From Azospirillum oryzae (GTDB lineage Bacteria > Pseudomonadota > Alphaproteobacteria > Azospirillales > Azospirillaceae): DNA of 64,000 nucleotides. The notes under the pieces are model-generated. The model was given only the letters and a program-made list of their open reading frames with translations. It was not told the DNA's origin and did no database searches. How positions within the stretch are numbered: the stretch's first letter is position 1; the number at the start of each line of letters is the position of its first letter. Both the position numbers and the translations under genes were made by a program. The stretch is taken from NCBI RefSeq assembly GCF_008364795.1, contig NZ_VTTM01000005.1:310001-374000 (forward strand), read 5' to 3'. This document shows, piece after piece, positions 25,645 through 34,105 of the stretch.

Positions 25645-26778
25645 ATGCGTTATGCCTTCACCACCACCGTCCTGTCGGCGCTCGGCGCCATTATGATCGT
25701 GGGCGCCGCCCACGCCGCCGACCCCATCCGGATCGGCATGATCGCCCCGATCACCGGCGGCGCCGCCGAATCCGGGCGCAACCAGATCAACGGCGCCCAG
25801 ATGGCGGCGGATGAGGTCAACGCGGCCGGCGGCGTGCTGGGGCGCAAGATCGAACTGGTCATCGAAGACGACCAGACCACCAATCCGGGTGCCGTGCTTG
25901 CCTTCAGCAAACTGACCAGCGACGCGAACAACGTCGCGTTCATCGCGCCCGTCCGCAGCACCCAGGTCCACGCCATCGCGCCCGACGTCCTGCGCAACGG
26001 CAAGCCGGTGCTGTTCGGCGGCACCGACCCCCGTCTGACGCAACTGAACAATCCGTGGTTCTTCCGCTTCCGGCCCAACGACGCGATTTCGACCAAGGCG
26101 ATGGCCGAGTTCGGCATCAAGGATCTCGGCAAGAAGAAGTGGGCGATCATCCACACCACCGACGCCTTCGGTGCCAGCAACGTCAAACTGCTGACCGAAG
26201 CGCTGAAGGAGCAGGGGATCACCCCGACGCTGGTGCAAGGCTTCACCAGCAACTCCCAGGACTTCACGCCGATCGTGCTGGCGGTGAAGCAATCGGGCGC
26301 CGACATCGTCGCCAGCTTCACCGTGCAGGACACCGACCAGGGTGTTCTGGCCAAGCAGTTCCGGCAGTTCGGTGTCGATGCCGCGTGGATCGGTTCCCCG
26401 ACCATCGTCGCCACCACCACGCTGAAGCTGGCTGGTCCGGCGCTTTACGGCACCTACGCGCTGGCCGACTACAACCCCGATTCCAGCCCCGAGGCGACGA
26501 CGTTCTCCGAAAACTACCGCAAGCGTTTCAATGTGCAGGCGGATTTCTTCTCGGCCTGGACCTACGACGCGGTGAAGGTCGCCGCCGTGGCGATCAAGAA
26601 CGCCGGAAGCACCGAACCGAAGGCGCTCCGGGAGGCCCTGTTGGCAATCAAGGACGTCCCGGGTGCCGAAGGTCCTTATTCCTTCAACGCCAACGGCGAC
26701 GGCCTGCACGGCTACAACGTGGTCCGCAACCAGGACGGCGCGATCGTCTTCGTCAAGCGGGTGGAAACGGTCCGCTGA
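25645..26778 (+). CDS. HAAT-type ABC transporter substrate-binding protein (importer 1)
   Basis: This 377-residue periplasmic protein has a Sec signal (MRYAFTTTVLSALGAIMIVG, cleavage after AHA). The mature start PIRIGMIAPITGGAAESG and later EDDQTTNPGAVLAFSKL are typical of LivJ-like proteins that bind amino acids, amides or aromatic and short-chain acids. ATG 25645 has the strong site GAGGAGGA. LivH, LivM-LivG and LivF genes follow on the same strand. It probably delivers the substrate of the divergent minus-strand catabolic operon, though the ligand itself is not predictable. Confidence 0.92.
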   Translation: MRYAFTTTVLSALGAIMIVGAAHAADPIRIGMIAPITGGAAESGRNQINGAQMAADEVNAAGGVLGRKIELVIEDDQTTNPGAVLAFSKLTSDANNVAFIAPVRSTQVHAIAPDVLRNGKPVLFGGTDPRLTQLNNPWFFRFRPNDAISTKAMAEFGIKDLGKKKWAIIHTTDAFGASNVKLLTEALKEQGITPTLVQGFTSNSQDFTPIVLAVKQSGADIVASFTVQDTDQGVLAKQFRQFGVDAAWIGSPTIVATTTLKLAGPALYGTYALADYNPDSSPEATTFSENYRKRFNVQADFFSAWTYDAVKVAAVAIKNAGSTEPKALREALLAIKDVPGAEGPYSFNANGDGLHGYNVVRNQDGAIVFVKRVETVR

Positions 26779-26927
26779 GGCACGCATCCGAAGCGTCGAC
26801 GAACCACCGGGGTTGACGCGCCGGCCCGTTTTCGACGTCGCGAACGCCATCCACAGTTTCCACAGACCGGCCGCCGGCGCCCTTCCAACCGGAATGGCGC
26901 CTTGTCGCGGAATGCCCAGAGGTCCCC

Positions 26928-27803
26928 ATGGACATTCTCCTCCAGCTTACCTTTGCCGGGATCGGCATGGGCAGCATCTACGCTCTTGTCGCTCTCGGTC
27001 TCGTCCTCATCTACCGGGCCACCAGCGTCGTGAATTTCGCGCAAGGCGATTTCGCGATGTTCGCGGCATTCCTGATGGTGCTGGCGCACCTTCATCTGGG
27101 TCTTCCCTATTGGGCAAGTTTCCTCGTCGCGCTTGCCGGCATGGTGGCGTTCGGGCTCATCTTCAACTACGGCGTCTATTATCCGTTGCGCAACCGCTCC
27201 TATCTGCCGGTGCTGATCAGCACGCTCGGGGCTTCGATCGTCATCCAGAATTCGGTCCTCGCCGCCTACGGCCCGCATCCGGCCAACTTGCCCGGCGCCC
27301 TGTCCTTCCAGGGCTTCCAGGTCGGTTCGGTGTTCCTCGACGGCCAATATCTCGTCATCATCGCAGCGACCGCCGCCCTGGTGCTGCTCCAGCACCTGTT
27401 CTTCGAGAAGACCATCGTCGGCAAGCAGCTGCAGGCGACCTCCCAGGACAAGGAGATGGCCAGCCTACTGGGCGTCCCGGTCAAGATCATGATCGCCATC
27501 ACCTTCATCTACAGCGCCGTGCTCGGCGGCGTCGCCGGCGTGCTCGTCGGCCCGATCATCTATGTCTCCATCGGCATGGGCGGCGCCATCGCGCTCAAGG
27601 CTTTCGCGGCCACGATCATCGGCGGCTTCGGCGACATCAAGGGCGCGATCATCGGCGGCGTCGTGCTGGGCATCATCGAAACCTTCGGAGCCGCCTTCAT
27701 CTCGGTTCCCTACAAGGACGCGTTCGCCTTCATCGTGCTGTTCGCATTCCTGATGGTCCGCCCCCAGGGCATCTTCGGCGAAAAGATCGCCGAGAAAGCG
27801 TGA
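26928..27803 (+). CDS. HAAT ABC transporter permease, LivH family (importer 1)
   Basis: This 291-residue inner-membrane protein has about eight hydrophobic segments. LivH features include GMGSIYALVALGLVLIYRAT, VVNFAQGDFAMFAAF and the C-terminal RPQGIFGEK. The conserved cytoplasmic coupling stretch QDKEMASLLGVPVK is the EAA-like loop. AGAGGTCCCC precedes the ATG. It pairs with the LivM half of the fusion protein encoded 11 bp downstream. Confidence 0.92.
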   Translation: MDILLQLTFAGIGMGSIYALVALGLVLIYRATSVVNFAQGDFAMFAAFLMVLAHLHLGLPYWASFLVALAGMVAFGLIFNYGVYYPLRNRSYLPVLISTLGASIVIQNSVLAAYGPHPANLPGALSFQGFQVGSVFLDGQYLVIIAATAALVLLQHLFFEKTIVGKQLQATSQDKEMASLLGVPVKIMIAITFIYSAVLGGVAGVLVGPIIYVSIGMGGAIALKAFAATIIGGFGDIKGAIIGGVVLGIIETFGAAFISVPYKDAFAFIVLFAFLMVRPQGIFGEKIAEKA

Positions 27804-27814
27804 AAGGCTTCCCC

Positions 27815-29590
27815 ATGCCATCGTTCCTTTCCGTCTGGCTCGGACGCATCGGCCGCGAGCTCCCGCTGTTGCTGGGTGGGTTGGCGGCCGTCGTCCTGGT
27901 CCTGTCCGTGCCGATGAGCGGCTATGCCACCAACATCGTCATGCAGGCGACCACCTACGCCGTCGCCGTTCTCGGCCTGACCATCGTGCTCGGCTACGCC
28001 GGACAGATCACGCTGGCGCAGGCGGCCTTCTTCGGTATCGGTGCCTACGCCGTGGCGATCGGCACGGTGTCGCTCGGCCTGTCCTTCTGGGGTGGGTTGC
28101 TTCTGGCGATGGCCGCGTCCACCGTGGCGGGCGCCGTGCTGGGCATCACGTCGCTGCGACTGGGCGGCCATTACCTCGCCATGATCACCATCGTGTTCCA
28201 GCAGATCCTCTCGCTGGTCCTGACCAATTGGATCGAGGTCAGCCACGGCCCCGACGGCATCCCCGGCATTCCACGCCCGTCGCTGTTCGGATACACGCTG
28301 TCCGGTTCGGCCGGCTATTTGGTCTTCAGCATCGTCTGCCTGACGGCAGTCCTGATTTTCGTACGCATCCTGAAACACACGCGGCTCGGCCGCTCCATGG
28401 AGGCAGTTCGCGACAACGAGTTGGCCGCGTCAGTGGCGGGCGTCAACACCTACCGCGTCAAAGTCGTCGCCTTCACCCTCAGCGCCCTGTTGGGCGGCAT
28501 CGGCGGCGCACTGTTCGCCAGTGGCTTCAGCTACGTCAGCCCCGACCAGTTCAGCCTGGCCGAATCCATCGTGTTCCTGACGATGGCGCTGCTGGGCGGC
28601 GCCGGGTCGGCGCTCGGCACGGCGGTCGGCACGGTCCTGCTGGTCCTGCTGCCGGAATCGCTGCGCTTCCTGAAGGAGATCTACATGGCGGTCTACGGCC
28701 TGTCGGTCATCCTGATCATGATCTTCATGCCCGAGGGAATTGCCGGATTCGCGCGCCGCCTGACACGCCGGTTGCGGACCCCGGCAGTGCGCCCCCACCA
28801 TGCTCCGGCCCTGCATCTCCACACCGTGACCTCCGACCATCGCGACGAGCCGCTGCTGGTGGTGCGTGGTCTGGCCAAGCATTTCGGCGGGCTGCGCGCG
28901 CTCAACAACGTCGACCTGGCGGTGCGCCGCAACAACATCCACGCGCTGATCGGTCCCAACGGATCGGGCAAGACGACGCTGGTCAACGTGTTGAGCGGCA
29001 TCTACAAGCCGACCGCCGGCAAGATCGCCTTCGCCGACGAGGATGTCACCGGCGCGGCGCCCCATGTCCTGGCCGGGCTTGGGTTGAGTCGGACCTTTCA
29101 GAACATCCGGCTGTTCCGTTCGATGAGTTGCCTGGAAAACGTCATGGTCGGTGCCCAGAGGCCGGGCAATGACCTGTCGGACGTTCACCGGGATCTGGTC
29201 GCCCGCTCGCTGGCCGCGCTCCACTTCGTCGGTATGGGCGACCGCGCCGACGACTCGGTCGCCAATCTGTCCTACGGCCATCAGCGCATGGTGGAGATCG
29301 CACGCGCCCTGGCTGCAAACCCGAAACTCCTGCTGCTCGACGAACCGGCGGCCGGGTTGAACCTGACCGAAAAGCAGGAGCTGGTCGCCCTGCTGCTGCG
29401 CATGAAGGGACTGGGCCTGACCATCCTGATCATCGAACACGACATGCCGCTGGTCGAACAGGTGGCCGACAGCATCACCGTGCTGAATTTCGGCGAACGG
29501 ATCTCCGATGGGCAGCCGGAAGCCGTGCTGCGCGACCCCGCCGTCATCAGCGCCTATCTGGGAGAGGGCCGCGCCTATGCCGTTGCTTGA
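27815..29590 (+). CDS. LivM-LivG fusion: HAAT permease joined to ATPase (importer 1)
   Basis: This single 591-residue frame holds two components that are often separate genes. Residues about 1-315 are a LivM permease (GYAGQITLAQAAFFGIGAYA, RDNELAASVAGVNTYRVK, MPEGIAGFARRL). A linker rich in Pro and His (about 316-345) follows. Residues about 346-591 are a LivG ATPase with Walker A GPNGSGKTTL near 380, SRTFQNIRLF, signature LSYGHQRMVEIARAL and Walker B LLLLDEP. The frame is uninterrupted and the linker has normal coding character, so it looks like a real fusion. LivF overlaps the end by 14 bp. Confidence 0.92.
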   Translation: MPSFLSVWLGRIGRELPLLLGGLAAVVLVLSVPMSGYATNIVMQATTYAVAVLGLTIVLGYAGQITLAQAAFFGIGAYAVAIGTVSLGLSFWGGLLLAMAASTVAGAVLGITSLRLGGHYLAMITIVFQQILSLVLTNWIEVSHGPDGIPGIPRPSLFGYTLSGSAGYLVFSIVCLTAVLIFVRILKHTRLGRSMEAVRDNELAASVAGVNTYRVKVVAFTLSALLGGIGGALFASGFSYVSPDQFSLAESIVFLTMALLGGAGSALGTAVGTVLLVLLPESLRFLKEIYMAVYGLSVILIMIFMPEGIAGFARRLTRRLRTPAVRPHHAPALHLHTVTSDHRDEPLLVVRGLAKHFGGLRALNNVDLAVRRNNIHALIGPNGSGKTTLVNVLSGIYKPTAGKIAFADEDVTGAAPHVLAGLGLSRTFQNIRLFRSMSCLENVMVGAQRPGNDLSDVHRDLVARSLAALHFVGMGDRADDSVANLSYGHQRMVEIARALAANPKLLLLDEPAAGLNLTEKQELVALLLRMKGLGLTILIIEHDMPLVEQVADSITVLNFGERISDGQPEAVLRDPAVISAYLGEGRAYAVA

Positions 29591-30302
29591 TATCGACAGG
29601 ATCCACACCTTCCATGGCCGGGTCGAGGCGTTGAGCGGAGTCTCGCTCAGCGTGGAGCCGGGGGAAATCGTGGCTCTGCTCGGTGCCAACGGCGCCGGGA
29701 AGACCACGACGCTGCGCAGCGTGTCGGGGCTTCTTACTCCGCAATCCGGCGCGATCCGCTTCGACGGCAAGCCCATCACCGGCTTGTCCCCCGAGGCGAT
29801 CGTCCGGATGGGCGTCTCCCATGTGCCCGAGGGACGCCGCGTGTTTCCCGGCCTGACCGTGGTCGAAAACATCATCCTCGGCGCCTCGAACCGCCGCCGC
29901 CCGTCCCGCCGGCGGATGGCCGAGGACGTCGAGGACATGTTCGGGCTGTTCCCGGAAATCCGGCCCTTCTCCGACACCTTGTGCTGGAAGCTGTCCGGCG
30001 GTCAGCTCCAGATGGTGGCGCTGGCGCGCGGCCTGATGGCACAGCCCCGTCTGCTGCTGCTGGACGAACCGTCACTGGGACTGGCGCCGCTGATCATCCA
30101 GCAGGTCTTCCGCATCGTTCAGGAAATCCGCAAACGCGGCACCACCGTCCTGCTGGTCGAGCAGAACGCCCACATGGCGCTGTCCATCGCCGACCGCGGC
30201 TATGTGCTGGAAACCGGGCGCGTCGTCCTGCAAGGCGACGCCCAGCGTTTGGCCCACAACGACGACGTGAAGGCCGCCTATCTTGGCGGCCGGACCGCCT
30301 GA
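29577..30302 (+). CDS. HAAT ABC transporter ATPase, LivF family (importer 1)
   Basis: This 241-residue ATPase has Walker A GANGAGKTTTL around residue 40, the LivF block VSHVPEGRRVFPGLTV, signature LSGGQLQMVALARGL and Walker B LLLLDEPSLGLAPLI. The ATG at 29577 overlaps the LivM-LivG fusion by 14 bp. It heterodimerises with the LivG half of that fusion to power uptake. It is the last gene of importer 1; a 312-bp gap follows before importer 2. Confidence 0.92.
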   Translation: MPLLDIDRIHTFHGRVEALSGVSLSVEPGEIVALLGANGAGKTTTLRSVSGLLTPQSGAIRFDGKPITGLSPEAIVRMGVSHVPEGRRVFPGLTVVENIILGASNRRRPSRRRMAEDVEDMFGLFPEIRPFSDTLCWKLSGGQLQMVALARGLMAQPRLLLLDEPSLGLAPLIIQQVFRIVQEIRKRGTTVLLVEQNAHMALSIADRGYVLETGRVVLQGDAQRLAHNDDVKAAYLGGRTA

Positions 30303-30614
30303 ACCACCTTCTGGACCCGCGTTCGAGCCCTCGAAGCATCGATCGATACCCGGCCCCTGCGGCCGGGCTCGGTTGGTGCCGACGCGGTTGGTTATATGAA
30401 ACGGATATTAATAAAATACTAATAATATATTTGCGACGCCCTATGTCCTACCCTACAGTCTTCCCGTACCAACAATCCCGTCCGCCAGCAATTCCCATTC
30501 AGCGGGTGCCGGCAATTCTCGCGCGATGGCTGCGGGCCAATGGCCCACAGCCATCGCGTTACATGCGCCTTCTTGCGCCGGGGAAGACGAATCGGGATGG
30601 AAAGAGGAAGCGCC
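30303..30614 (+). promoter_or_regulatory. Intergenic promoter region of importer 2, with AT-rich block
   Basis: This 312-bp gap holds no convincing gene. Around 30391-30435 the sequence is sharply AT-rich (ATATTAATAAAATACTAATA), unlike anything nearby, and probably contains promoter elements. Further down are the near-palindrome TGCCGGCA at 30507-30514 and the long hairpin at 30522-30558. AAAGAGGAAGCGCC precedes the LivG start at 30615. Confidence 0.5.
30522..30558. promoter_or_regulatory. Long near-perfect hairpin/operator 57 bp before importer-2 start
   Basis: Arms 30522-30538 and 30542-30558 pair at 16 of 17 positions around the three-base loop AAT; the outer part is CGCGATGGCTG against CAGCCATCGCG and the inner part GGGCC against GGCCC. 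No T-run follows, so it is not a classical terminator of importer 1. It may be a protein-binding site or a stable 5'-leader structure in the importer-2 mRNA. Confidence 0.6.
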
Positions 30615-31388
30615 ATGGACGACTTCGTCCTTCAGACCTATGGCATGACCAAGGAATTCAAGGGCTTTACAGCCGTCAACCGCGTCGATCTCAACGTCCG
30701 GCGCGGGCACATCCACGCGCTGATCGGACCCAACGGCGCCGGCAAGACGACCTGCTTCAATCTGCTCACCAAGTTTCTGGAACCGACCCATGGGCGGATT
30801 CTGTTCAACGGGACCGACATCACCGATGAAAAGCCGGCCCAAGTCGCGCGCCGGGGCATCGTGCGCTCCTTTCAAATCTCGGCGGTGTTTCCGCATCTGA
30901 CAGCCCTTCAGAATGTCCGCGTGGCCATGCAGCGCGGTCTCGGCACCTCCCTCCATTTTTGGAGGTCCAACCGGTCGCTTGATTGCTTGAACGACCAGGC
31001 GGTGGGGATTCTGGACCTCGTCGGGCTGAAGAGCTTTGCCGGCATGGCCGCCGTGGAAATGCCCTACGGCCGGAAACGGGCGCTGGAAATCGCCACCACC
31101 CTGGCGCTCGACCCCGAGGTGATGCTGCTCGACGAACCGACCCAGGGCATGGGGCACGAGGACGTCGACCGCGTCATGGACCTGATCAAGCGGGTGTCGG
31201 CCAACCGCACCATCCTGATGGTCGAGCACAACATGAAGGTCGTCGCCGGCATCAGCGACGCCATCACCGTGCTCGCCCGCGGAGCCGTCCTCGCCGAGGG
31301 CTCCTACGCCGAGGTGTCGGACGACCCGCGCGTCATCGAGGCCTACATGGGGTCCGCCGCCAACGACGAACTGGTGGAGGCACTGTGA
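30615..31388 (+). CDS. HAAT ABC transporter ATPase, LivG family (importer 2)
   Basis: This 257-residue ATPase has Walker A GPNGAGKTTCF near residue 39, VRSFQISAVFPHLTALQNV typical of LivG, and Walker B VMLLDEPTQGMGHEDV. The signature region reads MPYGRKRALEIATTLAL in place of LSYGQQR. ATG 30615 follows AGAGGAAG. The stop shares one base with the next start (TGATG), so translation is coupled to the LivF gene. In this importer the ATPase genes precede the permeases and binding protein, the reverse of importer 1. Confidence 0.92.
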   Translation: MDDFVLQTYGMTKEFKGFTAVNRVDLNVRRGHIHALIGPNGAGKTTCFNLLTKFLEPTHGRILFNGTDITDEKPAQVARRGIVRSFQISAVFPHLTALQNVRVAMQRGLGTSLHFWRSNRSLDCLNDQAVGILDLVGLKSFAGMAAVEMPYGRKRALEIATTLALDPEVMLLDEPTQGMGHEDVDRVMDLIKRVSANRTILMVEHNMKVVAGISDAITVLARGAVLAEGSYAEVSDDPRVIEAYMGSAANDELVEAL

Positions 31389-32113
31389 TGAGCCGTCGGA
31401 TCGAGCATACGCCCGTCGAATATCTGCGCGTCACCGATCTGCACGCGTTCTACGGCGAATCGCACGTGCTGCACGGCATGGACTTCGTCGTCAACCAAGG
31501 CGAATGCGTGTCGCTGCTGGGCCGCAACGGCGCCGGGCGCACCACGACAATGCGCGCCATCCTGGGACTCACCGGGCGACGGTCAGGGTCGATCATGCTC
31601 GATGGAAAGGATGTCATCCGGTTGCCGCCGCACCGCATCGCGCGGCTGGGTGTCGGCTATTGCCCGGAGGAGCGTGGCATCTATTCCAGCCTGTCCTGCG
31701 AGGAGAACCTGCTTCTCCTGCCCAAGGTCGCCAGCGGCGGCATGAGCGTGGAGGAAATCTACGCCATGTTCCCGAACCTGAAGGAACGGCGCCACAGCCA
31801 GGGGACCCGCCTGTCCGGCGGCGAGCAGCAGATGCTGGCGATGGCCCGCATCCTGCGCACCGGCGCCCGCCTGCTGCTGCTCGACGAAATATCCGAAGGG
31901 CTGGCGCCGGTCATCGTCGAAAAGCTTGGCGAGATCATCCGCGATCTGAAGGCCAAGGGCTATACGATCCTGCTGGTCGAGCAGAATTTCCGCTTCGCCG
32001 CGCCGCTGGCCGACCGGATGTACGTCGTGGAGCATGGTCGGGTGGCCACGGAAATCGAACGACGCGACCTGCCGTCGAAGATGGGGTTGCTGCGCGACTA
32101 TCTCGGCGTCTGA
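31388..32113 (+). CDS. HAAT ABC transporter ATPase, LivF family, Walker A Lys-to-Arg (importer 2)
   Basis: This 241-residue LivF-type ATPase keeps VGYCPEERGIYSSLSCEENL, signature LSGGEQQMLAMARIL, Walker B LLLLDEISEGLAPVI and the H-loop-region LLVEQNF. Its Walker A reads GRNGAGRTTT: the invariant lysine is Arg51, coded CGC at 31538-31540. That lysine contacts ATP phosphates, and its replacement usually abolishes hydrolysis at that site. Since the LivG partner has an intact site, the transporter may work with one catalytic site, or arginine may substitute. Everything else looks intact, so this is not an obvious pseudogene. Confidence 0.9.
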   Translation: MSRRIEHTPVEYLRVTDLHAFYGESHVLHGMDFVVNQGECVSLLGRNGAGRTTTMRAILGLTGRRSGSIMLDGKDVIRLPPHRIARLGVGYCPEERGIYSSLSCEENLLLLPKVASGGMSVEEIYAMFPNLKERRHSQGTRLSGGEQQMLAMARILRTGARLLLLDEISEGLAPVIVEKLGEIIRDLKAKGYTILLVEQNFRFAAPLADRMYVVEHGRVATEIERRDLPSKMGLLRDYLGV

Positions 32114-32193
32114 CCGCACCGGCGCTCCTTTGCGACGCCCCCAACGGCGCCCCCGGGGGGCACCGCGACCACATAATTCGGAAGGTTTGGAGA

Positions 32194-33081
32194 ATGACCG
32201 AGATCTTCGGTTTTCCCATCCAGGCGCTCATGGGGCAACTGGTCCTCGGCCTGGTGAACGGATCCTTTTACGCGATGCTCAGCATCGGGCTCTCGGTGAT
32301 CTTCGGGATGCTCAACATCATCAACTTCGCTCATGGCGCCTTCTACATGATCGGTGCCTTCCTGGCGTGGATGGGGCTGTATTACTGGGGAATCAGCTAT
32401 TGGTGGTCCCTGATCCTGGTACCCCTGGCGGTGGCGCTGATCGGCATCGCCGTCGAACGCACCCTGCTGCAGTGGATCTACAAACTCGACCATCTCTACG
32501 GGCTGCTGCTGACCTTCGGCATCGCCCTGGTGATCGAGGGCATGTTCCGGCACTGGTTCGGCGTCGCCGGCCAGCCCTTCGACGTGCCGGAGGGCCTGAC
32601 CGGCGGCTTCAATCTCGGCTTCATGTTCCTGCCGAAATACCGGGCCTGGGTGATCGTCGCGTCGCTGACCGTTTGCGTCGGGACCTGGTTCATCATCGAG
32701 AAGACCCGCCTCGGCTCCTATCTGCGGGCTGCCACCGAAAATCCGAAGCTGACGCAAGCCTTCGGAATCAACGTCCCCATCATGGTGATGCTGATCTATG
32801 GGCTTGGTGTCGGGCTGGCCGGCTTCGCCGGCGTGTTGGCGGCACCGGTGCTCCAGGTCAGTCCGCTGATGGGCTCCAACATGATCATCGTCGTGTTCGC
32901 CGTGGTCGTCATCGGCGGCATGGGATCGATCGTCGGCTCGATAGCGACCGGCCTGATGCTTGGGATCGTCGAAGCCATCCCCAAAGTGCTCTACCCGGAA
33001 ATTTCTTCGACCATGGTCTTCATCATCATGGCGATCGTGCTGCTCCTGCGCCCGGCCGGGCTGTTCGGCAAGGAAAGATGA
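32194..33081 (+). CDS. HAAT ABC transporter permease, LivH family (importer 2)
   Basis: This 295-residue inner-membrane protein has about eight hydrophobic segments. It shows GLVNGSFYAMLSIGLSVIFGMLNIINFAHGAFYMIGAFLAW, the LivH N-terminal pattern, and ATENPKLTQAFGINVP as the coupling loop. The C-terminal RPAGLFGKER is also typical. ATG 32194 follows GAAGG at suitable spacing. Its stop overlaps the LivM start by 4 bp (ATGA). Confidence 0.92.
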   Translation: MTEIFGFPIQALMGQLVLGLVNGSFYAMLSIGLSVIFGMLNIINFAHGAFYMIGAFLAWMGLYYWGISYWWSLILVPLAVALIGIAVERTLLQWIYKLDHLYGLLLTFGIALVIEGMFRHWFGVAGQPFDVPEGLTGGFNLGFMFLPKYRAWVIVASLTVCVGTWFIIEKTRLGSYLRAATENPKLTQAFGINVPIMVMLIYGLGVGLAGFAGVLAAPVLQVSPLMGSNMIIVVFAVVVIGGMGSIVGSIATGLMLGIVEAIPKVLYPEISSTMVFIIMAIVLLLRPAGLFGKER

Positions 33082-34058
33082 CCACGATGACCGAGACCTT
33101 CCTCACCATCAACCGCGTCCGGATCGTCGTCCTTCTCGCCCTGGCGATGGCGGTGCCGTTCGTGACCTACCCGGTGCTGGGCATGACCGTCTTGTGCTTC
33201 GGTCTCTTCGCCTGCTCTTTCAATCTTCTGCTCGGCTACACCGGGCTGCTGTCCTTCGGTCACGCCACCTTCCTGGGCACGGCGGCCTATGTGACCGCCC
33301 ACGCGCTGAAGGCGTGGGAGTTGCCGACCCTGCCCAGCCTCGCGCTGGGCGCTGGGGCCGCCGCGCTGCTGGGCGCCGTGTTCGGGCTGATCGCCATCCG
33401 CCGCCATGGCATCTATTTCGCCATGGTGACGCTGGCGCTCGCCCAGATGATGTTCTTCGTCTTCCTGAAGGCGCCGTTCACCGGCGGCGAGGACGGCTTG
33501 CAGGGCGTGCCGCGCGGCAGCCTGTTCGGCCTGATCGACCTGTCCGACGACACCACGCTCTATTACGTGGTTCTGGCCATCGTCGTCTTCGGGCTTTGGG
33601 TGATCCACCGCGCCATCCACTCGCCCTTCGGCGAGGTCCTGAAGGCGATCCGCGAGAACGAGGCGCGGGTGACCTCGCTCGGCTACGACGTCGCGCGTTA
33701 CAAGCTGCTCGCCTTCGTGCTGTCGGCCGGGCTGGCGGGGCTGGCCGGCGCCACCAAGGTGCTGGTGTTCAAGTTCGCCACGCTCGCCGACGTCCATTGG
33801 CACGTGTCGGGCGAGGTGGTGCTGATGACGTTGCTGGGCGGCGTCGGCACCGTGATCGGCCCGATGCTGGGAGCCGGCGTCGTCGTCGTGCTTCAGAACG
33901 AGTTGGCCGACAAGGTCGGTTCCTTCGTCACCATCATCATCGGGGTGATCTTCATCCTGTGCGTCCTGATTTTCCGGCGCGGCATCGCTGGAGAGTTGAA
34001 CGAACTGCGCCGCCGCGTTTTGGGCGATGCGCGATCCGGATCCGCAGACGGCGGATGA
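33078..34058 (+). CDS. HAAT ABC transporter permease, LivM family (importer 2)
   Basis: This 326-residue polytopic protein has GYTGLLSFGHATFLGTAAYVTA near residue 55, GEDGLQGVPR, and the coupling loop RENEARVTSLGYDVARYK, all LivM hallmarks. Its ATG at 33078 overlaps the LivH stop; an ATG three codons later is possible. It forms the heterodimeric channel with the preceding LivH. Unlike importer 1, this LivM ends normally (FRRGIAGEL followed by a short tail) without a fused ATPase. Confidence 0.92.
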   Translation: MTTMTETFLTINRVRIVVLLALAMAVPFVTYPVLGMTVLCFGLFACSFNLLLGYTGLLSFGHATFLGTAAYVTAHALKAWELPTLPSLALGAGAAALLGAVFGLIAIRRHGIYFAMVTLALAQMMFFVFLKAPFTGGEDGLQGVPRGSLFGLIDLSDDTTLYYVVLAIVVFGLWVIHRAIHSPFGEVLKAIRENEARVTSLGYDVARYKLLAFVLSAGLAGLAGATKVLVFKFATLADVHWHVSGEVVLMTLLGGVGTVIGPMLGAGVVVVLQNELADKVGSFVTIIIGVIFILCVLIFRRGIAGELNELRRRVLGDARSGSADGG

Positions 34059-34105
34059 GGCGCTCCGCGCGCCATCCACAAACACATCCAGAAGGGGAGG
34101 AAGCA

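Noticed and set aside
30522..30558. Intrinsic terminator for importer 1
   Set aside because: The hairpin is strong but lies 220 bp after the last stop and has no T-run on either strand.
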